A DNA stretch of 64,000 bases from Pseudomonadota bacterium (GCA_018242505.1 JAFEBU010000026.1:62001-126000); one strand, 5' to 3'. Shown: positions 18,939-28,901, counted from the stretch's first letter. The notes: generated by a model not told the origin, from the sequence alone. Translations and numbers: made by a program.

Positions 18939-18960
18939 GAGCGCCACAGAAGTGGCGCTC
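18939..18960. terminator. Hairpin between mutase and DUF3108 genes
   Basis: A perfect 9-base stem GAGCGCCAC / GTGGCGCTC with an AGAA loop lies in the convergent gap. There is no T-run, so it may act as a transcript-end stabiliser or a bidirectional stop. Confidence 0.45.
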
Positions 18961-18971
18961 TCCGATGAATC

Positions 18972-19796
18972 TCACCGCTGCATCGTGCCCTTCTCTTCTG
19001 CGGTGAGCGGGCGTTCGCGGAAGTAGAGGGTCTTGCCGTGGATCGTGCCGAAGCCGGTTTCGGCCTCGAGCTTGACGGGATAGCGAAACGACGTGTTATC
19101 GAGCCGCGCCAACCAGAGCTTCATCGGCCGCTCGCGCTTGCTTTCAGCCTCCTTGGGCGCATCGTCGAATTCGCCGGCGATGCGCTTGGTGTAGACGCTG
19201 CACACCAGCAGATCTCCCTTCACGCCGGGAACGCCGGCCGATGCCGCGGGCTCGGTGCCGAGCTTTGTCAGCACGATATCGATGCGACGCTTGCCGTCAT
19301 TCGACGGAATGGTCCGGTTACAGGCGGCATCACCCGCCATGCCGGCCTGCAGCGCCGCCGACAGGGGATCGAGCGAGCCGGTGCGCTTGTCCTCGGGAAT
19401 CGCCCGGTCGGGTGGCGGGTTCCACGGCGGTTCGTGCGTCTCCTGCACCGTGCCGTCGGGCCCGTAGAGCGCGCGCCACGAACGCGACTTGTTGCCCACG
19501 ACGAGCGAGAGCGAGCCACCGGACGGCCGCGCGCCCTGGGCGTCGAACGTACCCCAGGCCCGGTTCTTGCCGTCGTAGTTGATGGTGACCGCCTTGATCA
19601 GCCCTTCCTTGAAGGTATGGCTCATGACGTCGTAGCGATGCCCGTCAAAGCGCGCCGTGAAGTTGATGCGAAAGCCGGTGAAACCCAGATAGGTGATGGC
19701 GTAGCCGACCTCGACCTCCCGTGCGTCCTGCGCCACGGCTGCCATGGGAAGGCCGCCGCACAAGGCAAACGCGATCAAGGCCCTACGAAAAGTCAT
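18972..19796 (-). CDS. Exported DUF3108-family protein
   Basis: A 274-residue protein. The start at 19796 follows GGAGGAG and opens a signal peptide (about 1-22, ending MAAVAQ). The mature part resembles DUF3108, with its opening strand pattern VGYAITYLGFTGFRINF, and is probably periplasmic and beta-rich. The function of the family is unknown. It is convergent with the mutase gene and divergent from the Atm1-like exporter, with about 100 bases shared upstream. Confidence 0.72.
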   Translation of the reverse strand: MTFRRALIAFALCGGLPMAAVAQDAREVEVGYAITYLGFTGFRINFTARFDGHRYDVMSHTFKEGLIKAVTINYDGKNRAWGTFDAQGARPSGGSLSLVVGNKSRSWRALYGPDGTVQETHEPPWNPPPDRAIPEDKRTGSLDPLSAALQAGMAGDAACNRTIPSNDGKRRIDIVLTKLGTEPAASAGVPGVKGDLLVCSVYTKRIAGEFDDAPKEAESKRERPMKLWLARLDNTSFRYPVKLEAETGFGTIHGKTLYFRERPLTAEEKGTMQR

Positions 19797-19897
19797 GAAT
19801 AGCGCTCCTCCGGGGCTTACCCTGATCACACTGGCACGATAGAAGGCCAACATCCCCTCTACTAGCGAGCTTGCGCGCCCGTAACGGCCTTCCATCC

Positions 19898-21778
19898 ATG
19901 TCGACTCCTGACAACGACCGTCCTCCCGCGATCAGCCTCGGCCGTTCGTGGGCCGTGCTGGCCATCTTGGGCCGCCATTTGTGGCCAAAGGGCGAATGGG
20001 GTTTGCGCACCCGGGTTGCAGTCGCTCTGGTGCTCCTCGTTCTGGCCAAGGTCGCCAACGTCTACGTTCCCATCCTTTACAAGCACGTCGTGGACGCATT
20101 GGCCACGCCCGAGGGACAGGCGGTGGCGGTCCCGGTCGCGCTGATCCTGGCCTATGGCGGGGCGCGGGTGCTGGCGCAGGCCTTCGGTGAGGTCCGCGAT
20201 GCGATTTTCGCGCCTGTGGGCCAACGGGCGATCCGCAATCTCGCGCTGCAGGTCTTCGGTCATCTCCATGGCCTGTCGCTGCGTTATCACCTCGAACGTC
20301 AGACCGGCGGATTGAGCCGCGTCATCGAGCGCGGCACACAGGGCATGGAATTCCTGATTCGCTTCACGACCTTCAACATCCTGCCGACGCTGCTCGAAAT
20401 CGTCATGGTGGGCGCGATCCTGTGGCGGCTCTACGACTGGCGGTTCACCGCGGTGACACTGGGCGTGATCGCGGGCTACGTCGTCTTCACCATCACGATC
20501 TCGGAATGGCGCATCCAGTTCGTACGGCGCATGAACGACGCCGACACCGATGCCAATGCCAAGGCGATCGACAGCCTGCTGAATTACGAGACGGTGAAGT
20601 ATTTCGGCAACGAACTGCACGAGACCCGGCGCTACGATGTCGGCCGGCGGCGCTACGAGACGGCAGCGATCCGGTCAAGCCGCACGCTCTCGTTGCTCAA
20701 TATCGGCCAGGGCGGGATCATCGCCGTCGGCCTTGCCGGGGTGATGGTGATGGCCGGTAGCGGCGTCGTCGACCACACCATGACGGTCGGCGACTTCGTG
20801 GCGGTGAACGCCTTCCTGCTGCAGCTCTATGCACCGCTCAACATGCTGGGTTTCGCCTATCGCGAGATCCGTGGCGCGCTCGTGAACATGGAGAAGATGT
20901 TCGGCCTGCTCGACGTGCCGCCGGAAATCGCCGACCGGCCGGGCGCGCCCGCACTGCAGGTCAGCGGCGGTGAGATCGTGTTCGACCATGTCGACTTCCA
21001 CTACGAGAAGGCGCGACCGATCCTGCATGATGTGAGCTTTCGCGTGGCGCCGGGAAACACGGTCGCCATCGTGGGCTCGAGCGGCGCAGGCAAGTCGACC
21101 GTGTCGCGTATCCTGTTCCGCTTCTACGACGTGGCCTCGGGACGGGTCCTGATCGACGGCCAGGATATCCGCGACGTGAGCCAGGCGAGCCTGCGCGCCG
21201 CGATCGGCGTGGTGCCGCAGGATACCGTGCTGTTCAACGACACGATCTACTACAACATTGCCTACGGCCGGCCCGACGCCACCCGCGAGGAGGTGGAGCA
21301 TGCGGCCAGGCTCGCGCGCATCCACGACTTCATCATGGCCCTGCCGCAGAAGTACGACTCCACCGTGGGCGAGCGCGGGCTGAAGCTGTCGGGCGGCGAG
21401 AAGCAGCGCGTGGCAATCGCCCGCACCATCCTGAAGAACCCACGCATCCTGCTGTTCGACGAGGCGACCAGCGCGCTCGACACCCGCACCGAGCAGGAGA
21501 TCCAGCGCTCGCTCGAGGAGGTGAGCCGTGGCCGCACGACCCTCGTGATCGCCCATCGCCTGTCGACCATCATCCATGCCGACGAGATCGTGGTGCTCGA
21601 GCGCGGCCGTGTCGTCGAGCGCGGCCGGCACAGCGAACTGCTGGCGCGCAACGGCCTCTATGCCGATATGTGGCGGCGTCAGCAGGAGGCCGCCGCCGCA
21701 GCCGAGCGCAAGGTCGAGGCCGCCGCCGGGGAGCTGCCGTCCTTCCGTGCGGAAGGACATCTGCGTGTCGCCGAATAG
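19898..21778 (+). CDS. Atm1-type ABC exporter (heavy-metal/glutathione-conjugate family)
   Basis: A 626-residue half-transporter: membrane domain (about 35-320) then ATPase domain (about 350-590). Walker A is GSSGAGKST, the signature is LSGGEKQRVAIAR, Walker B is ILLFDEATSALD, and the switch histidine is in VIAHRLSTI. The membrane-part sequence FNILPTLLEI and NYETVKYFGNE is typical of Atm1/HMT1 proteins. These export glutathione persulfide or metal-glutathione species from the cytoplasm. The start at 19898 replaces an upstream TTG. The next gene begins inside its last codons, so the exporter and MFS genes are probably co-expressed. Confidence 0.9.
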   Translation: MSTPDNDRPPAISLGRSWAVLAILGRHLWPKGEWGLRTRVAVALVLLVLAKVANVYVPILYKHVVDALATPEGQAVAVPVALILAYGGARVLAQAFGEVRDAIFAPVGQRAIRNLALQVFGHLHGLSLRYHLERQTGGLSRVIERGTQGMEFLIRFTTFNILPTLLEIVMVGAILWRLYDWRFTAVTLGVIAGYVVFTITISEWRIQFVRRMNDADTDANAKAIDSLLNYETVKYFGNELHETRRYDVGRRRYETAAIRSSRTLSLLNIGQGGIIAVGLAGVMVMAGSGVVDHTMTVGDFVAVNAFLLQLYAPLNMLGFAYREIRGALVNMEKMFGLLDVPPEIADRPGAPALQVSGGEIVFDHVDFHYEKARPILHDVSFRVAPGNTVAIVGSSGAGKSTVSRILFRFYDVASGRVLIDGQDIRDVSQASLRAAIGVVPQDTVLFNDTIYYNIAYGRPDATREEVEHAARLARIHDFIMALPQKYDSTVGERGLKLSGGEKQRVAIARTILKNPRILLFDEATSALDTRTEQEIQRSLEEVSRGRTTLVIAHRLSTIIHADEIVVLERGRVVERGRHSELLARNGLYADMWRRQQEAAAAAERKVEAAAGELPSFRAEGHLRVAE

Positions 21779-22937
21779 CGCTTCCGCGCGCCAGCCGCTG
21801 GTGCCGATCCTGGCTGCCTGTGCCGCGGCCGGCCTGCTTGCGGGCACATCGTGGCCGCTGGTTCCGCTCGCCCTCGAGCACCAGGGCGTGGACAAGGCCG
21901 TGATCGGCGTCATCGCTGCGGCGTGGGGCATCGGCATGCTCCTGACCGCGCCGCGCATTCCGCATCTTGCGGCACGGTTCGGCACGGTGCCGCTGATGGT
22001 CGCCGCGGTCGTCGTGGGGGCGGCGGTGTCGGTCGCCTACACGCTCACCAGCCACCCGGTCGTCTGGTTCGGCCTCAATCTCGCACACGGCGCTGCCGAC
22101 GGCGTGCCTTGGGTCTTGAGCGAGATCTGGATCAACATGGCGGTCGAAGAGCGCCATCGCAGTCGCGCCATGGCGATCTACGCGATCCTGATCGCCGGCG
22201 GCATGGCGCTGGGACCCTTCGTCCTGCAGGTCGTGGGTGTCTATGGGCCGGCGCCGTTCCTGACCTGCGCCGCGATTGCCCTTCTGATCGCCGTGCCGCT
22301 GCTGCCGTATTGGAAGAGAGCTCCAAGGATCGCACCCGAGGCGGGAAGCGGCTTCGTCACCGTCGTCCTTGGTGCGCCGCTGGCGATGCTGGCGGCCTTC
22401 TCGAGCGGCGTCGGCGAACAGGTCGCCTTCGGCTTCCTCCCGGTCTATGCCGTAAGTGTCGGCGTGGCGCCGAGAACCGGGGCACTCTGGCTCTCGGCCT
22501 TCGTGATCGGAAACCTGGTGCTGCAATGGCCGATCGGCTGGCTGGCCGACCGGATCAATCGTCGCGTCGTGTTGGCCGGCGCGACATTCGCGAGCATGGC
22601 GCTGGTTCTGCTGCTCCCTCAGGTGCCAGTCCATTCGTCCGCGGTTCTCGTCGTCGTGCTGCTGTGGGGCGGGATCTCGTTCGGCATCTATCCGCTGGGG
22701 CTTGCCTTGCTCGGCCAGCGGTTCCGCGATGGCGATATCGCTCGCGCCAATACCGTGTTCTCGATGCTCTATATCGGCGGTGGCCTGGTCGGCCAGCCGC
22801 TCACCGGCACTGCCATGGACCATCTCGGCAATGCCGGCCTTGGCTGGACCCTGGCATTCTTCTATGCCGTGGCCTGCCTCTGCGCCCTGGTGGCGCTGCG
22901 TCGTGGAACCAGGAACGATCGGTATGTCGTCGAGTAG
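21765..22937 (+). CDS. MFS transporter, first of a tandem pair
   Basis: A 390-residue, 12-helix major facilitator protein. I place the start at a GTG (21765) because GGAAGGA lies 7 bases before it, within the end of the exporter gene. The longer open frame upstream is antisense-like filler over that gene. Loop motifs GWLADRINRR and IWINMAVEERHRSRAM are visible. The sequence is strikingly similar to the next gene, showing duplication. The substrate is unknown. The gene ends inside the start region of its paralogue. Confidence 0.85.
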   Translation: MSPNSASARQPLVPILAACAAAGLLAGTSWPLVPLALEHQGVDKAVIGVIAAAWGIGMLLTAPRIPHLAARFGTVPLMVAAVVVGAAVSVAYTLTSHPVVWFGLNLAHGAADGVPWVLSEIWINMAVEERHRSRAMAIYAILIAGGMALGPFVLQVVGVYGPAPFLTCAAIALLIAVPLLPYWKRAPRIAPEAGSGFVTVVLGAPLAMLAAFSSGVGEQVAFGFLPVYAVSVGVAPRTGALWLSAFVIGNLVLQWPIGWLADRINRRVVLAGATFASMALVLLLPQVPVHSSAVLVVVLLWGGISFGIYPLGLALLGQRFRDGDIARANTVFSMLYIGGGLVGQPLTGTAMDHLGNAGLGWTLAFFYAVACLCALVALRRGTRNDRYVVE

Positions 22938-24078
22938 CGTGACAGCGGCGCCCTGGCGCGCCTTGCTGCCGGTGTATGTCGCGTGCCTCGCCTTCGGCGT
23001 GCAGGTCGGTGCGGCGCTGCCCCTGGTGCCGCTCGCACTCGAGCGGCGTGGCGTCGACAACTTCACCATCGGCCTGGTGAGTGCGGCCTGGGGCATCGGC
23101 ATGATCTCGACGGCGCATCGCATCCCCGCGGTCGCGGCGCGGATCGGCGCGACGCCGCTCATCTGCCTGTCGCTCCTGGTGACGGCGGTGATCGCGGTCG
23201 CCTTCGCCTACACCGAGAGCACCGTGCTGTGGTTCGGCCTCAGCCTGCTGTCGGGCGTATCCGGCGGGGTGCCGTGGGTGGTGAGCGAGATCTGGATCAA
23301 CCTGGTGGTCGATGAACGCCGCCGCGGTCGGGCCGTGGCGGTTTATTCGACCCTTGTCGCCCTGGGTCTCGCCGTCGGACCTGTGGTCCTGCAGGTCGTC
23401 GGTGTCTATGGACCCCGGCCGTTCCTGGTGACGGCGCTGCTCACGCTGCTGATCGCCTTGCCGCTGTTGCCGAGCTGGCGCACGGCGCCGGTGATCGAGG
23501 AGAGCGAGGCAGGCGGTTTCTGGCGTATCGTCAGGCTGGCGCCTTTGCCCATGCTTGCAGTTCTCGCCTGCGGACTGGGTGAGCAGGCGGCCTTCAGCTT
23601 CCTGCCGGTCTATGCGGTGATGTCGGGCATCGCCCCTCAGACCGGGGCGATGTGGCTGTCGGCCTTCGTGATCGGGAACCTGGTGCTGCAATGGCCGATC
23701 GGCTGGGCTGCCGACCATTGGGATCGCCGCAAGGTGCTCGCGGGGTGCGCATTGTTCAGCGCCGCCATGACGATCCTGTTGCCGATGGTCGATCTGCAGA
23801 GTCCGGGTATCCTCGCTCTGCTGGTGGCGTGGGGCGGCATTTCGTTCGGCATCTACACGGTGGGGCTGGCGCTCCTGGGCCAGCGCTTTGCGGGTGGCGA
23901 TATTGCCGTCGCCAACGCTGCCTTCACGATCTTCTATACGATGGGTGGGCTGGTCGGCCGGCCGATCATCGGCGCCGTGATGGACATCGTGGGCGATGCC
24001 GGCTTCGGCCCGTCGATCGCGTTCTTCTACCTTGTCGCGGGTGTAGGTGCCTTGCTGGCCTTGCGTTGGCGTGGCTGA
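22924..24078 (+). CDS. MFS transporter, second of a tandem pair
   Basis: A 384-residue paralogue of the preceding transporter. Shared blocks include PLVPLALE, AAWGIGM, VSEIWIN, LGPFVLQVVGVYGP-like and WLSAFVIGNLVLQWPIGW. The ATG at 22924 overlaps the end of the first copy by 14 bases. It is an integral inner-membrane protein with about 12 helices. Neither copy shows a recognisable substrate signature. The tight overlap suggests they are translated together, and they might work as a pair. Confidence 0.87.
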   Translation: MSSSSVTAAPWRALLPVYVACLAFGVQVGAALPLVPLALERRGVDNFTIGLVSAAWGIGMISTAHRIPAVAARIGATPLICLSLLVTAVIAVAFAYTESTVLWFGLSLLSGVSGGVPWVVSEIWINLVVDERRRGRAVAVYSTLVALGLAVGPVVLQVVGVYGPRPFLVTALLTLLIALPLLPSWRTAPVIEESEAGGFWRIVRLAPLPMLAVLACGLGEQAAFSFLPVYAVMSGIAPQTGAMWLSAFVIGNLVLQWPIGWAADHWDRRKVLAGCALFSAAMTILLPMVDLQSPGILALLVAWGGISFGIYTVGLALLGQRFAGGDIAVANAAFTIFYTMGGLVGRPIIGAVMDIVGDAGFGPSIAFFYLVAGVGALLALRWRG

Positions 24079-24093
24079 TAAAGCTTGTTCCGC

Positions 24094-25092
24094 ATGAGCC
24101 CGTCGGTTGCCAAATCCGGCCTGTCGGTCGATCCATTGTTCGAGCCGCTGCTGGCGGGCGATCGGCGTGCACTCGCCCAGGCGATCACCTTGATCGAATC
24201 GACCCGGCCCGATCATCGCGAGCGCGCCGACGTGCTGCTGGCCGCCCTTCTGCCGCATGCCGGCAAGTCGGTGCGTCTGGGCATCACGGGGGTGCCCGGC
24301 GTCGGCAAATCGACCCTGATCGAACGCTTCGGTCTCTCGCTGCTGGAGCGGGGAAGATCGCTCGCCGTGCTGGCGATCGATCCTTCGTCCAAGCGCGGCG
24401 GCGGTTCGATCCTGGGCGACAAGACGCGCATGGAGGAACTCTCGCGCAAGACCGCCGCCTTCATCCGGCCGTCGCCGGCCGGCGCGACCCTGGGCGGCGT
24501 GGCGCGGCGGACGCGCGAGGCCATGCTGCTGGTGGAGGCAGCGGGCTTCGATACGGTGATCGTCGAGACCGTGGGCGTCGGCCAGTCGGAAACGGCGGTC
24601 GCCGACATGGTCGACATGTTCATCGTGTTGCTGCTGCCGGCGGGCGGCGACGACCTGCAGGGCATCAAGCGTGGCGTGATCGAGCTCGCCGACCTGATCG
24701 TGGTCAACAAGGCCGACGGCGATTTGAAGGCGGCCGCAAGGCGCTCGGTCGCCGACTACAAGCACGCGCTGCGCATGTTGCGCTCCCCGACCGCGGGCTG
24801 GGTTCCGGAGGTCACGACCTGCTCGGCATATACCGGCGACGGCGTGGCCGAGCTCTGGGCGATCGTCGAACGATTCAACGAGGCTGTCGGCGCCAAGGGC
24901 ATTATCCGCCGCCGGGCCGAGCAGGCGCGGACCTGGATGTGGAACGAAGTGGGAGAGACCCTGCTTGCGGAGTTGCGCAAGCATCCCGATGTCAAACGGC
25001 TGGTGGGCGGGCTGGAGCGCGACGTCGAAAGCGGACGCTGCACGCCCGCTGTTGCCGCCCGCCGCATGCTGGAAGCGTTCCATGGTCACTAA
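24094..25092 (+). CDS. meaB: Methylmalonyl-CoA mutase-associated GTPase MeaB
   Basis: A 332-residue G3E-family GTPase that guards and reloads methylmalonyl-CoA mutase with adenosylcobalamin. The P-loop is GVPGVGKST (near residues 67-75), the base motif is VVNKADG, and ETVGVGQSE marks switch II. An in-frame TTG lies at 24085, but the ATG at 24094 is preferred. Its client enzyme is encoded 5 kb upstream on the same strand with other genes between, so the pair is close but not adjacent. It overlaps the YcgN-like gene by 11 bases. Confidence 0.93.
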   Translation: MSPSVAKSGLSVDPLFEPLLAGDRRALAQAITLIESTRPDHRERADVLLAALLPHAGKSVRLGITGVPGVGKSTLIERFGLSLLERGRSLAVLAIDPSSKRGGGSILGDKTRMEELSRKTAAFIRPSPAGATLGGVARRTREAMLLVEAAGFDTVIVETVGVGQSETAVADMVDMFIVLLLPAGGDDLQGIKRGVIELADLIVVNKADGDLKAAARRSVADYKHALRMLRSPTAGWVPEVTTCSAYTGDGVAELWAIVERFNEAVGAKGIIRRRAEQARTWMWNEVGETLLAELRKHPDVKRLVGGLERDVESGRCTPAVAARRMLEAFHGH

Positions 25093-25564
25093 ATCCTTCG
25101 TCCGGCGGGCTCGTCGCGCTGCCGCCCAGACCGAGTTGCCGTTCTGGAAGCGCAAGACGCTCGCCCAGATGTCCAAGTCGGAATGGGAATCGCTCTGCGA
25201 CGGCTGCGGCATGTGCTGCGTCAACAAGCTCGAATACGAGGACACGGGCGAGCTCGCCCAGACCGACACGTGCTGCAAGCTCCTCGATCCCAAGACGGCG
25301 CGTTGCAAGGACTACAGGAATCGCAAGAAGATCGTGCCGGACTGCATCCAGCTCACCCCAAAGGTGGTGGCCAAGATGGACTGGCTCCCCAAGACTTGTG
25401 CCTACCGCCTGGTCCATTTCGGGCAGGACCTCTATTGGTGGCATCCGCTCGTCTCGGGCGACCCGGAAACCGTGCATCAGGCGGGAATCTCGGCCCGCGG
25501 CCGGGTGATTCCCGAGGACCAGGTCGAGGATATCAGCGAAAGGGTCGTGGATTGGTTCGCTTGA
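25082..25564 (+). CDS. YcgN-family cysteine-cluster protein (UPF0260)
   Basis: A 160-residue protein with the family cysteine pattern: CDGCGMCC (about 34-41), TCCKLLD (about 60-66), CKDY and a later PDCIQL and TCAYRL. Such cysteine-rich (YkgJ-like) proteins are thought to bind zinc or an iron-sulfur centre. The function is unknown. The ATG at 25082 lies inside the end of meaB, so the two are translationally coupled. A terminator follows. Confidence 0.88.
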   Translation: MVTKSFVRRARRAAAQTELPFWKRKTLAQMSKSEWESLCDGCGMCCVNKLEYEDTGELAQTDTCCKLLDPKTARCKDYRNRKKIVPDCIQLTPKVVAKMDWLPKTCAYRLVHFGQDLYWWHPLVSGDPETVHQAGISARGRVIPEDQVEDISERVVDWFA

Positions 25565-25597
25565 CGGCCCTCGGCCGGGACCTTAAAAAGCCCGCCG

Positions 25598-25624
25598 TCC
25601 CGCCCGTTGGCGGGATCGTTTTTT
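25598..25624 (+). terminator. Rho-independent terminator between YcgN gene and rpmB
   Basis: A stem TCCCGCC / GGCGGGA with a CGTT loop is followed after three bases by six T residues. It ends the upstream transcript 14 bases before rpmB, so it lies in or just before the rpmB leader. Confidence 0.75.
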
Positions 25625-25637
25625 AGCGGAAATCGCC

Positions 25638-25943
25638 ATGCCTCGTCGTTGCGCCCTGTCGGGCAAGTCCGTGCAGTACGGCAATAATGTGAGCCACGCC
25701 AACAACAAGACCCGGCGCCGGTTCATGTCCAACCTGCAGGTCGCCTCGGTTCTCTCCGATGCGCTGGGCCATAGCGTCCGCTTGCGGCTCACGCCGCGCG
25801 GCATCAAGACCATCGAGCACAATGGCGGCATTGATGCCTATCTGCTGGGCACCAACGACAGCAAGCTCAGTCCCGAGATGCTGAGCCTGAAGCGACGGGT
25901 CACCTCGGCCAAGGCCAAGAAGGACGCAAAGAAGGCCGCGTAA
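25638..25943 (+). CDS. rpmB: 50S ribosomal protein L28
   Basis: A 101-residue L28, typical alphaproteobacterial length. It starts MPRRCALSGKSVQYGNNVSH and has NNKTRRRFMSNLQ and a lysine/alanine-rich tail. It is a component of the large ribosomal subunit. It stands alone, with a terminator just before it and another overlapping its stop codon. Confidence 0.97.
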   Translation: MPRRCALSGKSVQYGNNVSHANNKTRRRFMSNLQVASVLSDALGHSVRLRLTPRGIKTIEHNGGIDAYLLGTNDSKLSPEMLSLKRRVTSAKAKKDAKKAA

Positions 25944-25957
25944 GCGGCCTTTTTATT
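25932..25957 (+). terminator. Rho-independent terminator overlapping the rpmB stop
   Basis: A perfect 8-base stem AAGGCCGC / GCGGCCTT with loop GTAA, which includes part of the rpmB stop codon, leads into TTTATTT. It may also serve the convergent esterase gene, whose stop is at 25953. Confidence 0.8.
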
Positions 25958-26960
25958 TGGCGATCTCGAACATCAGCAGCAGGTTGCGCTGCAACGGATT
26001 GAAGTTGTCGTCCGAGATCAGCCACAGCAGGGTCTCGCCGTGCGGCCCCTTGGCGGCCGCTATCCCTTCGAGATTGTCGACTGCATAAGGCGTAACGAGG
26101 AAGGCCAGTTCCTCGGCATGCACCGTGCCACCGGGCTTGAGCTGGTCTGCCTCGAAATGCATGACCCGCACCCGCACGCCCCGCACCATGTCGAAGGCGC
26201 GTTCGAGCATCGCGAAGGAGCCGTCGGGAAGCTGGACGATCGCCGTCGGGTGGAAGTCGGGGACGGTCGCATACTCGAAACGACTCCAGGCGTAACGGCC
26301 TTCGCCCGCCGGTGTGCCGATCCAGCCGGCATTGAAACCCGGCCGCACGGAATATTTCTCGCTGATCGCGATCAGCCGCCCGTCGGGAAGCGCAGTGAGG
26401 GTTTCGACGCCACCATTGCTGGGTTGCCGGGAAAAATCTGTCGGCAGGTCGATAGCCGTGGGGACGCCCTCAAGAGTCGGATAATGCCAGATGCGGTGAT
26501 GCCGCTCGAATGACACCATCCACGAGCCGTCGGGCATATGCGCCATGGCTTCCGAATCGGCCCATTCCTTGGTGACCAGGGGCTTGCCGTCGAGGCGATG
26601 CAGGGGGCCGATCCGCCCCTCGTGGAGGCCGGCGAGATTGCCGTCCTGGTCATAGTCGATGGTGGCGGTGAACCAGCCGCCGACGTCGGAGATCGAGGTG
26701 AGATGCCGGCCGTCGGGAGTCACGTACAGATCCGACCAGCCGCCGAAGTTGGCCGAATTGGCCTTGAGCGAGAGGCCGCCGCGCCAGATCAGGCGGCCGA
26801 CCTGTCTCGCCGACGGATCGTCCAGCTTGAATGGCTCTTTCTGCGCCTGGATGTCGAAGGCCAATGACCGGGCATTGACCGGCGTCGACGGCGGCGAGGC
26901 TGCGCACGCGGCGACAACCAGCATGCAAAGGACAACAAAAGGGCGAACGTACCGGCGCAG
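25953..26960 (-). CDS. Phytase-like esterase lipoprotein, possible CTG start
   Basis: An esterase-like/phytase-fold protein (family named esterase-like activity of phytase), with beta-propeller features such as GGWSDLYVTPDGRHLTSISD and NLEGIAAAKG. From the first ATG (26924) it is 323 residues and begins MLVVAACAAS. That gives a lipobox (VAAC) but almost no n-region. Twelve codons further upstream a CTG at 26960 gives MRRYVRPFVVLCMLVVAAC, an excellent lipoprotein signal, with AAGGGG six bases before it. No ATG, GTG or TTG lies between an upstream in-frame stop and 26924. I therefore favour the CTG, with the ATG at 26924 as the conservative start. It lies downstream of cobT in the same direction. 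Confidence 0.75.
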   Translation of the reverse strand: MRRYVRPFVVLCMLVVAACAASPPSTPVNARSLAFDIQAQKEPFKLDDPSARQVGRLIWRGGLSLKANSANFGGWSDLYVTPDGRHLTSISDVGGWFTATIDYDQDGNLAGLHEGRIGPLHRLDGKPLVTKEWADSEAMAHMPDGSWMVSFERHHRIWHYPTLEGVPTAIDLPTDFSRQPSNGGVETLTALPDGRLIAISEKYSVRPGFNAGWIGTPAGEGRYAWSRFEYATVPDFHPTAIVQLPDGSFAMLERAFDMVRGVRVRVMHFEADQLKPGGTVHAEELAFLVTPYAVDNLEGIAAAKGPHGETLLWLISDDNFNPLQRNLLLMFEIAK

Positions 26961-26975
26961 GGAACGCCCCTTCGA

Positions 26976-28892
26976 TCAGGCGGCGCGGCGGCCGCCCTGC
27001 TTGCCGCCGGACTTGCTGCCGCGTCCGGAGCTGCGGGAGGCGCGTACGTCCTTGCCGTCCTCTTCCTCGAACAAGGCGGCCAGCTGCTCCATCATCGTGC
27101 CGCCGAGCTGATCGGCATCGACGATGGTGACGGCGCGACGATAGTAGCGCGTGACGTCGTGCCCGATGCCGATCGCGATCAGTTCGACCGGGGAGCGGGT
27201 CTCGATCCAGTCGATGACGTCGCGCAGGTGGCGCTCGAGATAATTGCCCGGATTGACCGACAGGGTGGAATCGTCGACCGGGGCGCCGTCGGAGATCACC
27301 ATCAGGATCTTGCGCTCTTCCGACCGCGGCAACAGCCGATTGTGCGCCCACAGGAGCGCCTCGCCGTCGATGTTTTCCTTGAGGATGCCCTCGCGCAGCA
27401 TCAGGCCGAGATTCTTGCGGGCCCGGCGCCACGGCGCATCGGCTGGCTTGTAGACGATATGGCGCAGATCGTTGAGGCGGCCCGGATTGGCCGGCTTGCC
27501 GGCGGCAAGCCATTGCTCGCGACTCTGGCCACCCTTCCAGGCACGGGTCGTGAAGCCCAGGATCTCGACCTTCACGCCACAGCGCTCGAGCGTGCGCGCG
27601 AGGATGTCGGCGCTCATGGCGGCCACGGTGATCGGCCGGCCGCGCATTGAGCCCGAATTGTCGATCAGGAGCGACACGACCGTGTCGCGGAAGTTGGTGT
27701 CCTTCTCCTGCTTGTAGGACAGCGAATGCATCGGGTTGGTGATGATGCGCGTGAGTCGCGCCGCATCGAGCATGCCCTCGTCGAGGTCGAACTCCCAGGC
27801 GCGGTTCTGCTGCGCCAGCAGCCGGCGCTGCAGGCGATTGGCAAGCTTGCCGATCACGCCCTGCAAGTGCGAGAGCTGCTGGTCGAGATGGTTGCGCAGG
27901 CGACCCAGCTCATCGGCGTCGCAAAGCTGGTCGGCTTCGACGATCTCGTCGAACTTGATCGTATAGGCGTGGTACTGCTGGCCGAGCGGTTCGTTGCTGA
28001 GCGCTCCCGGTGGCAGCCACGGACGCTCGGCGCGACCCGGCTCCTCCTCGTCGCCCGAGCCCATCTGCATCTCGGTCTGGGCCTGGTCGGCGACGGTCTC
28101 CGACGCATCCTCCTGCTCGGAGGCGTCCTCGGTCTCCTCGCCCTGGGCGCCGTAGCCCTGCGTCTCGCTCGAATCGCTCTGGTCGTCGCCGGTCTCGTTG
28201 GACTGGCCGTCGGCGTTCTCCTGATCCTGCGACTCCTCGGGATCCTCGTCCTGCAGATCGGCCGATTCATCGCCGAGCTTCAGGTCGCGGATGAGCTGGC
28301 GCGCGGCGCGGGCGAAGGCATCCTGGTTGGCAAGCGAGTCCTTCAGCCGCTGGAAGTCGCGGCCGGCTGCAGCCTCCACGTCGGCGCGCCACATATCGAC
28401 CATCGCCTTGGCCGATTCGGGCGGGGCGGCGCCCAGAAGCTGCTCGCGCGCGATCAGGCCGATCACGTCGGCGATCGGCGCGTCATCCTTGGTCTTGATA
28501 CGGGCGTGGCCGCGCTGGTCGGAGCGCTGGCGCCACAGTGCGGCGAGATTATCAGCCACACCCGCCATGCGCCGTGCCCCCAGCGCCTCGACCCGCACCT
28601 GCTCGACGGCCTCGAAGATTGCGCGCGCGGTCTCGCCACGCGGCACGCGGCGCAGGTGCATCTTGCGATCGTGGTGGCGCAGCTTCAGCGCCATCGAATC
28701 GGCCTCGCCGCGAACGCGGCTCACGTCTTCCACCGGCAGATCGCGCGCCGGCACGCTGATGCGTGCTTCCTGGCCGAGGAGCGAGCCGCCGTCGGGCACG
28801 AACGAAACGTTCACTTCCTTGCGGGAGATCGCCCGCATGGTGGTGGATGTGACGCGGCGGAACTCCTCGAGGGGAGTTGTGTCCTTGGCCAT
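26976..28892 (-). CDS. cobT: Aerobic cobaltochelatase subunit CobT
   Basis: A 638-residue CobT. With CobS and CobN it inserts cobalt into hydrogenobyrinic a,c-diamide in aerobic cobalamin synthesis. The N-terminal part starts [21 protein letters not shown] very acidic, glutamine-rich linker (about 210-290) follows, and the C-terminal von Willebrand A domain carries the metal-site motif DNSGSM. It lies 9 bases after cobS in the same operon. The large subunit cobN is not in this window. Confidence 0.94.
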   Translation of the reverse strand: MAKDTTPLEEFRRVTSTTMRAISRKEVNVSFVPDGGSLLGQEARISVPARDLPVEDVSRVRGEADSMALKLRHHDRKMHLRRVPRGETARAIFEAVEQVRVEALGARRMAGVADNLAALWRQRSDQRGHARIKTKDDAPIADVIGLIAREQLLGAAPPESAKAMVDMWRADVEAAAGRDFQRLKDSLANQDAFARAARQLIRDLKLGDESADLQDEDPEESQDQENADGQSNETGDDQSDSSETQGYGAQGEETEDASEQEDASETVADQAQTEMQMGSGDEEEPGRAERPWLPPGALSNEPLGQQYHAYTIKFDEIVEADQLCDADELGRLRNHLDQQLSHLQGVIGKLANRLQRRLLAQQNRAWEFDLDEGMLDAARLTRIITNPMHSLSYKQEKDTNFRDTVVSLLIDNSGSMRGRPITVAAMSADILARTLERCGVKVEILGFTTRAWKGGQSREQWLAAGKPANPGRLNDLRHIVYKPADAPWRRARKNLGLMLREGILKENIDGEALLWAHNRLLPRSEERKILMVISDGAPVDDSTLSVNPGNYLERHLRDVIDWIETRSPVELIAIGIGHDVTRYYRRAVTIVDADQLGGTMMEQLAALFEEEDGKDVRASRSSGRGSKSGGKQGGRRAA

Positions 28893-28901
28893 CGGCTTGC
28901 C

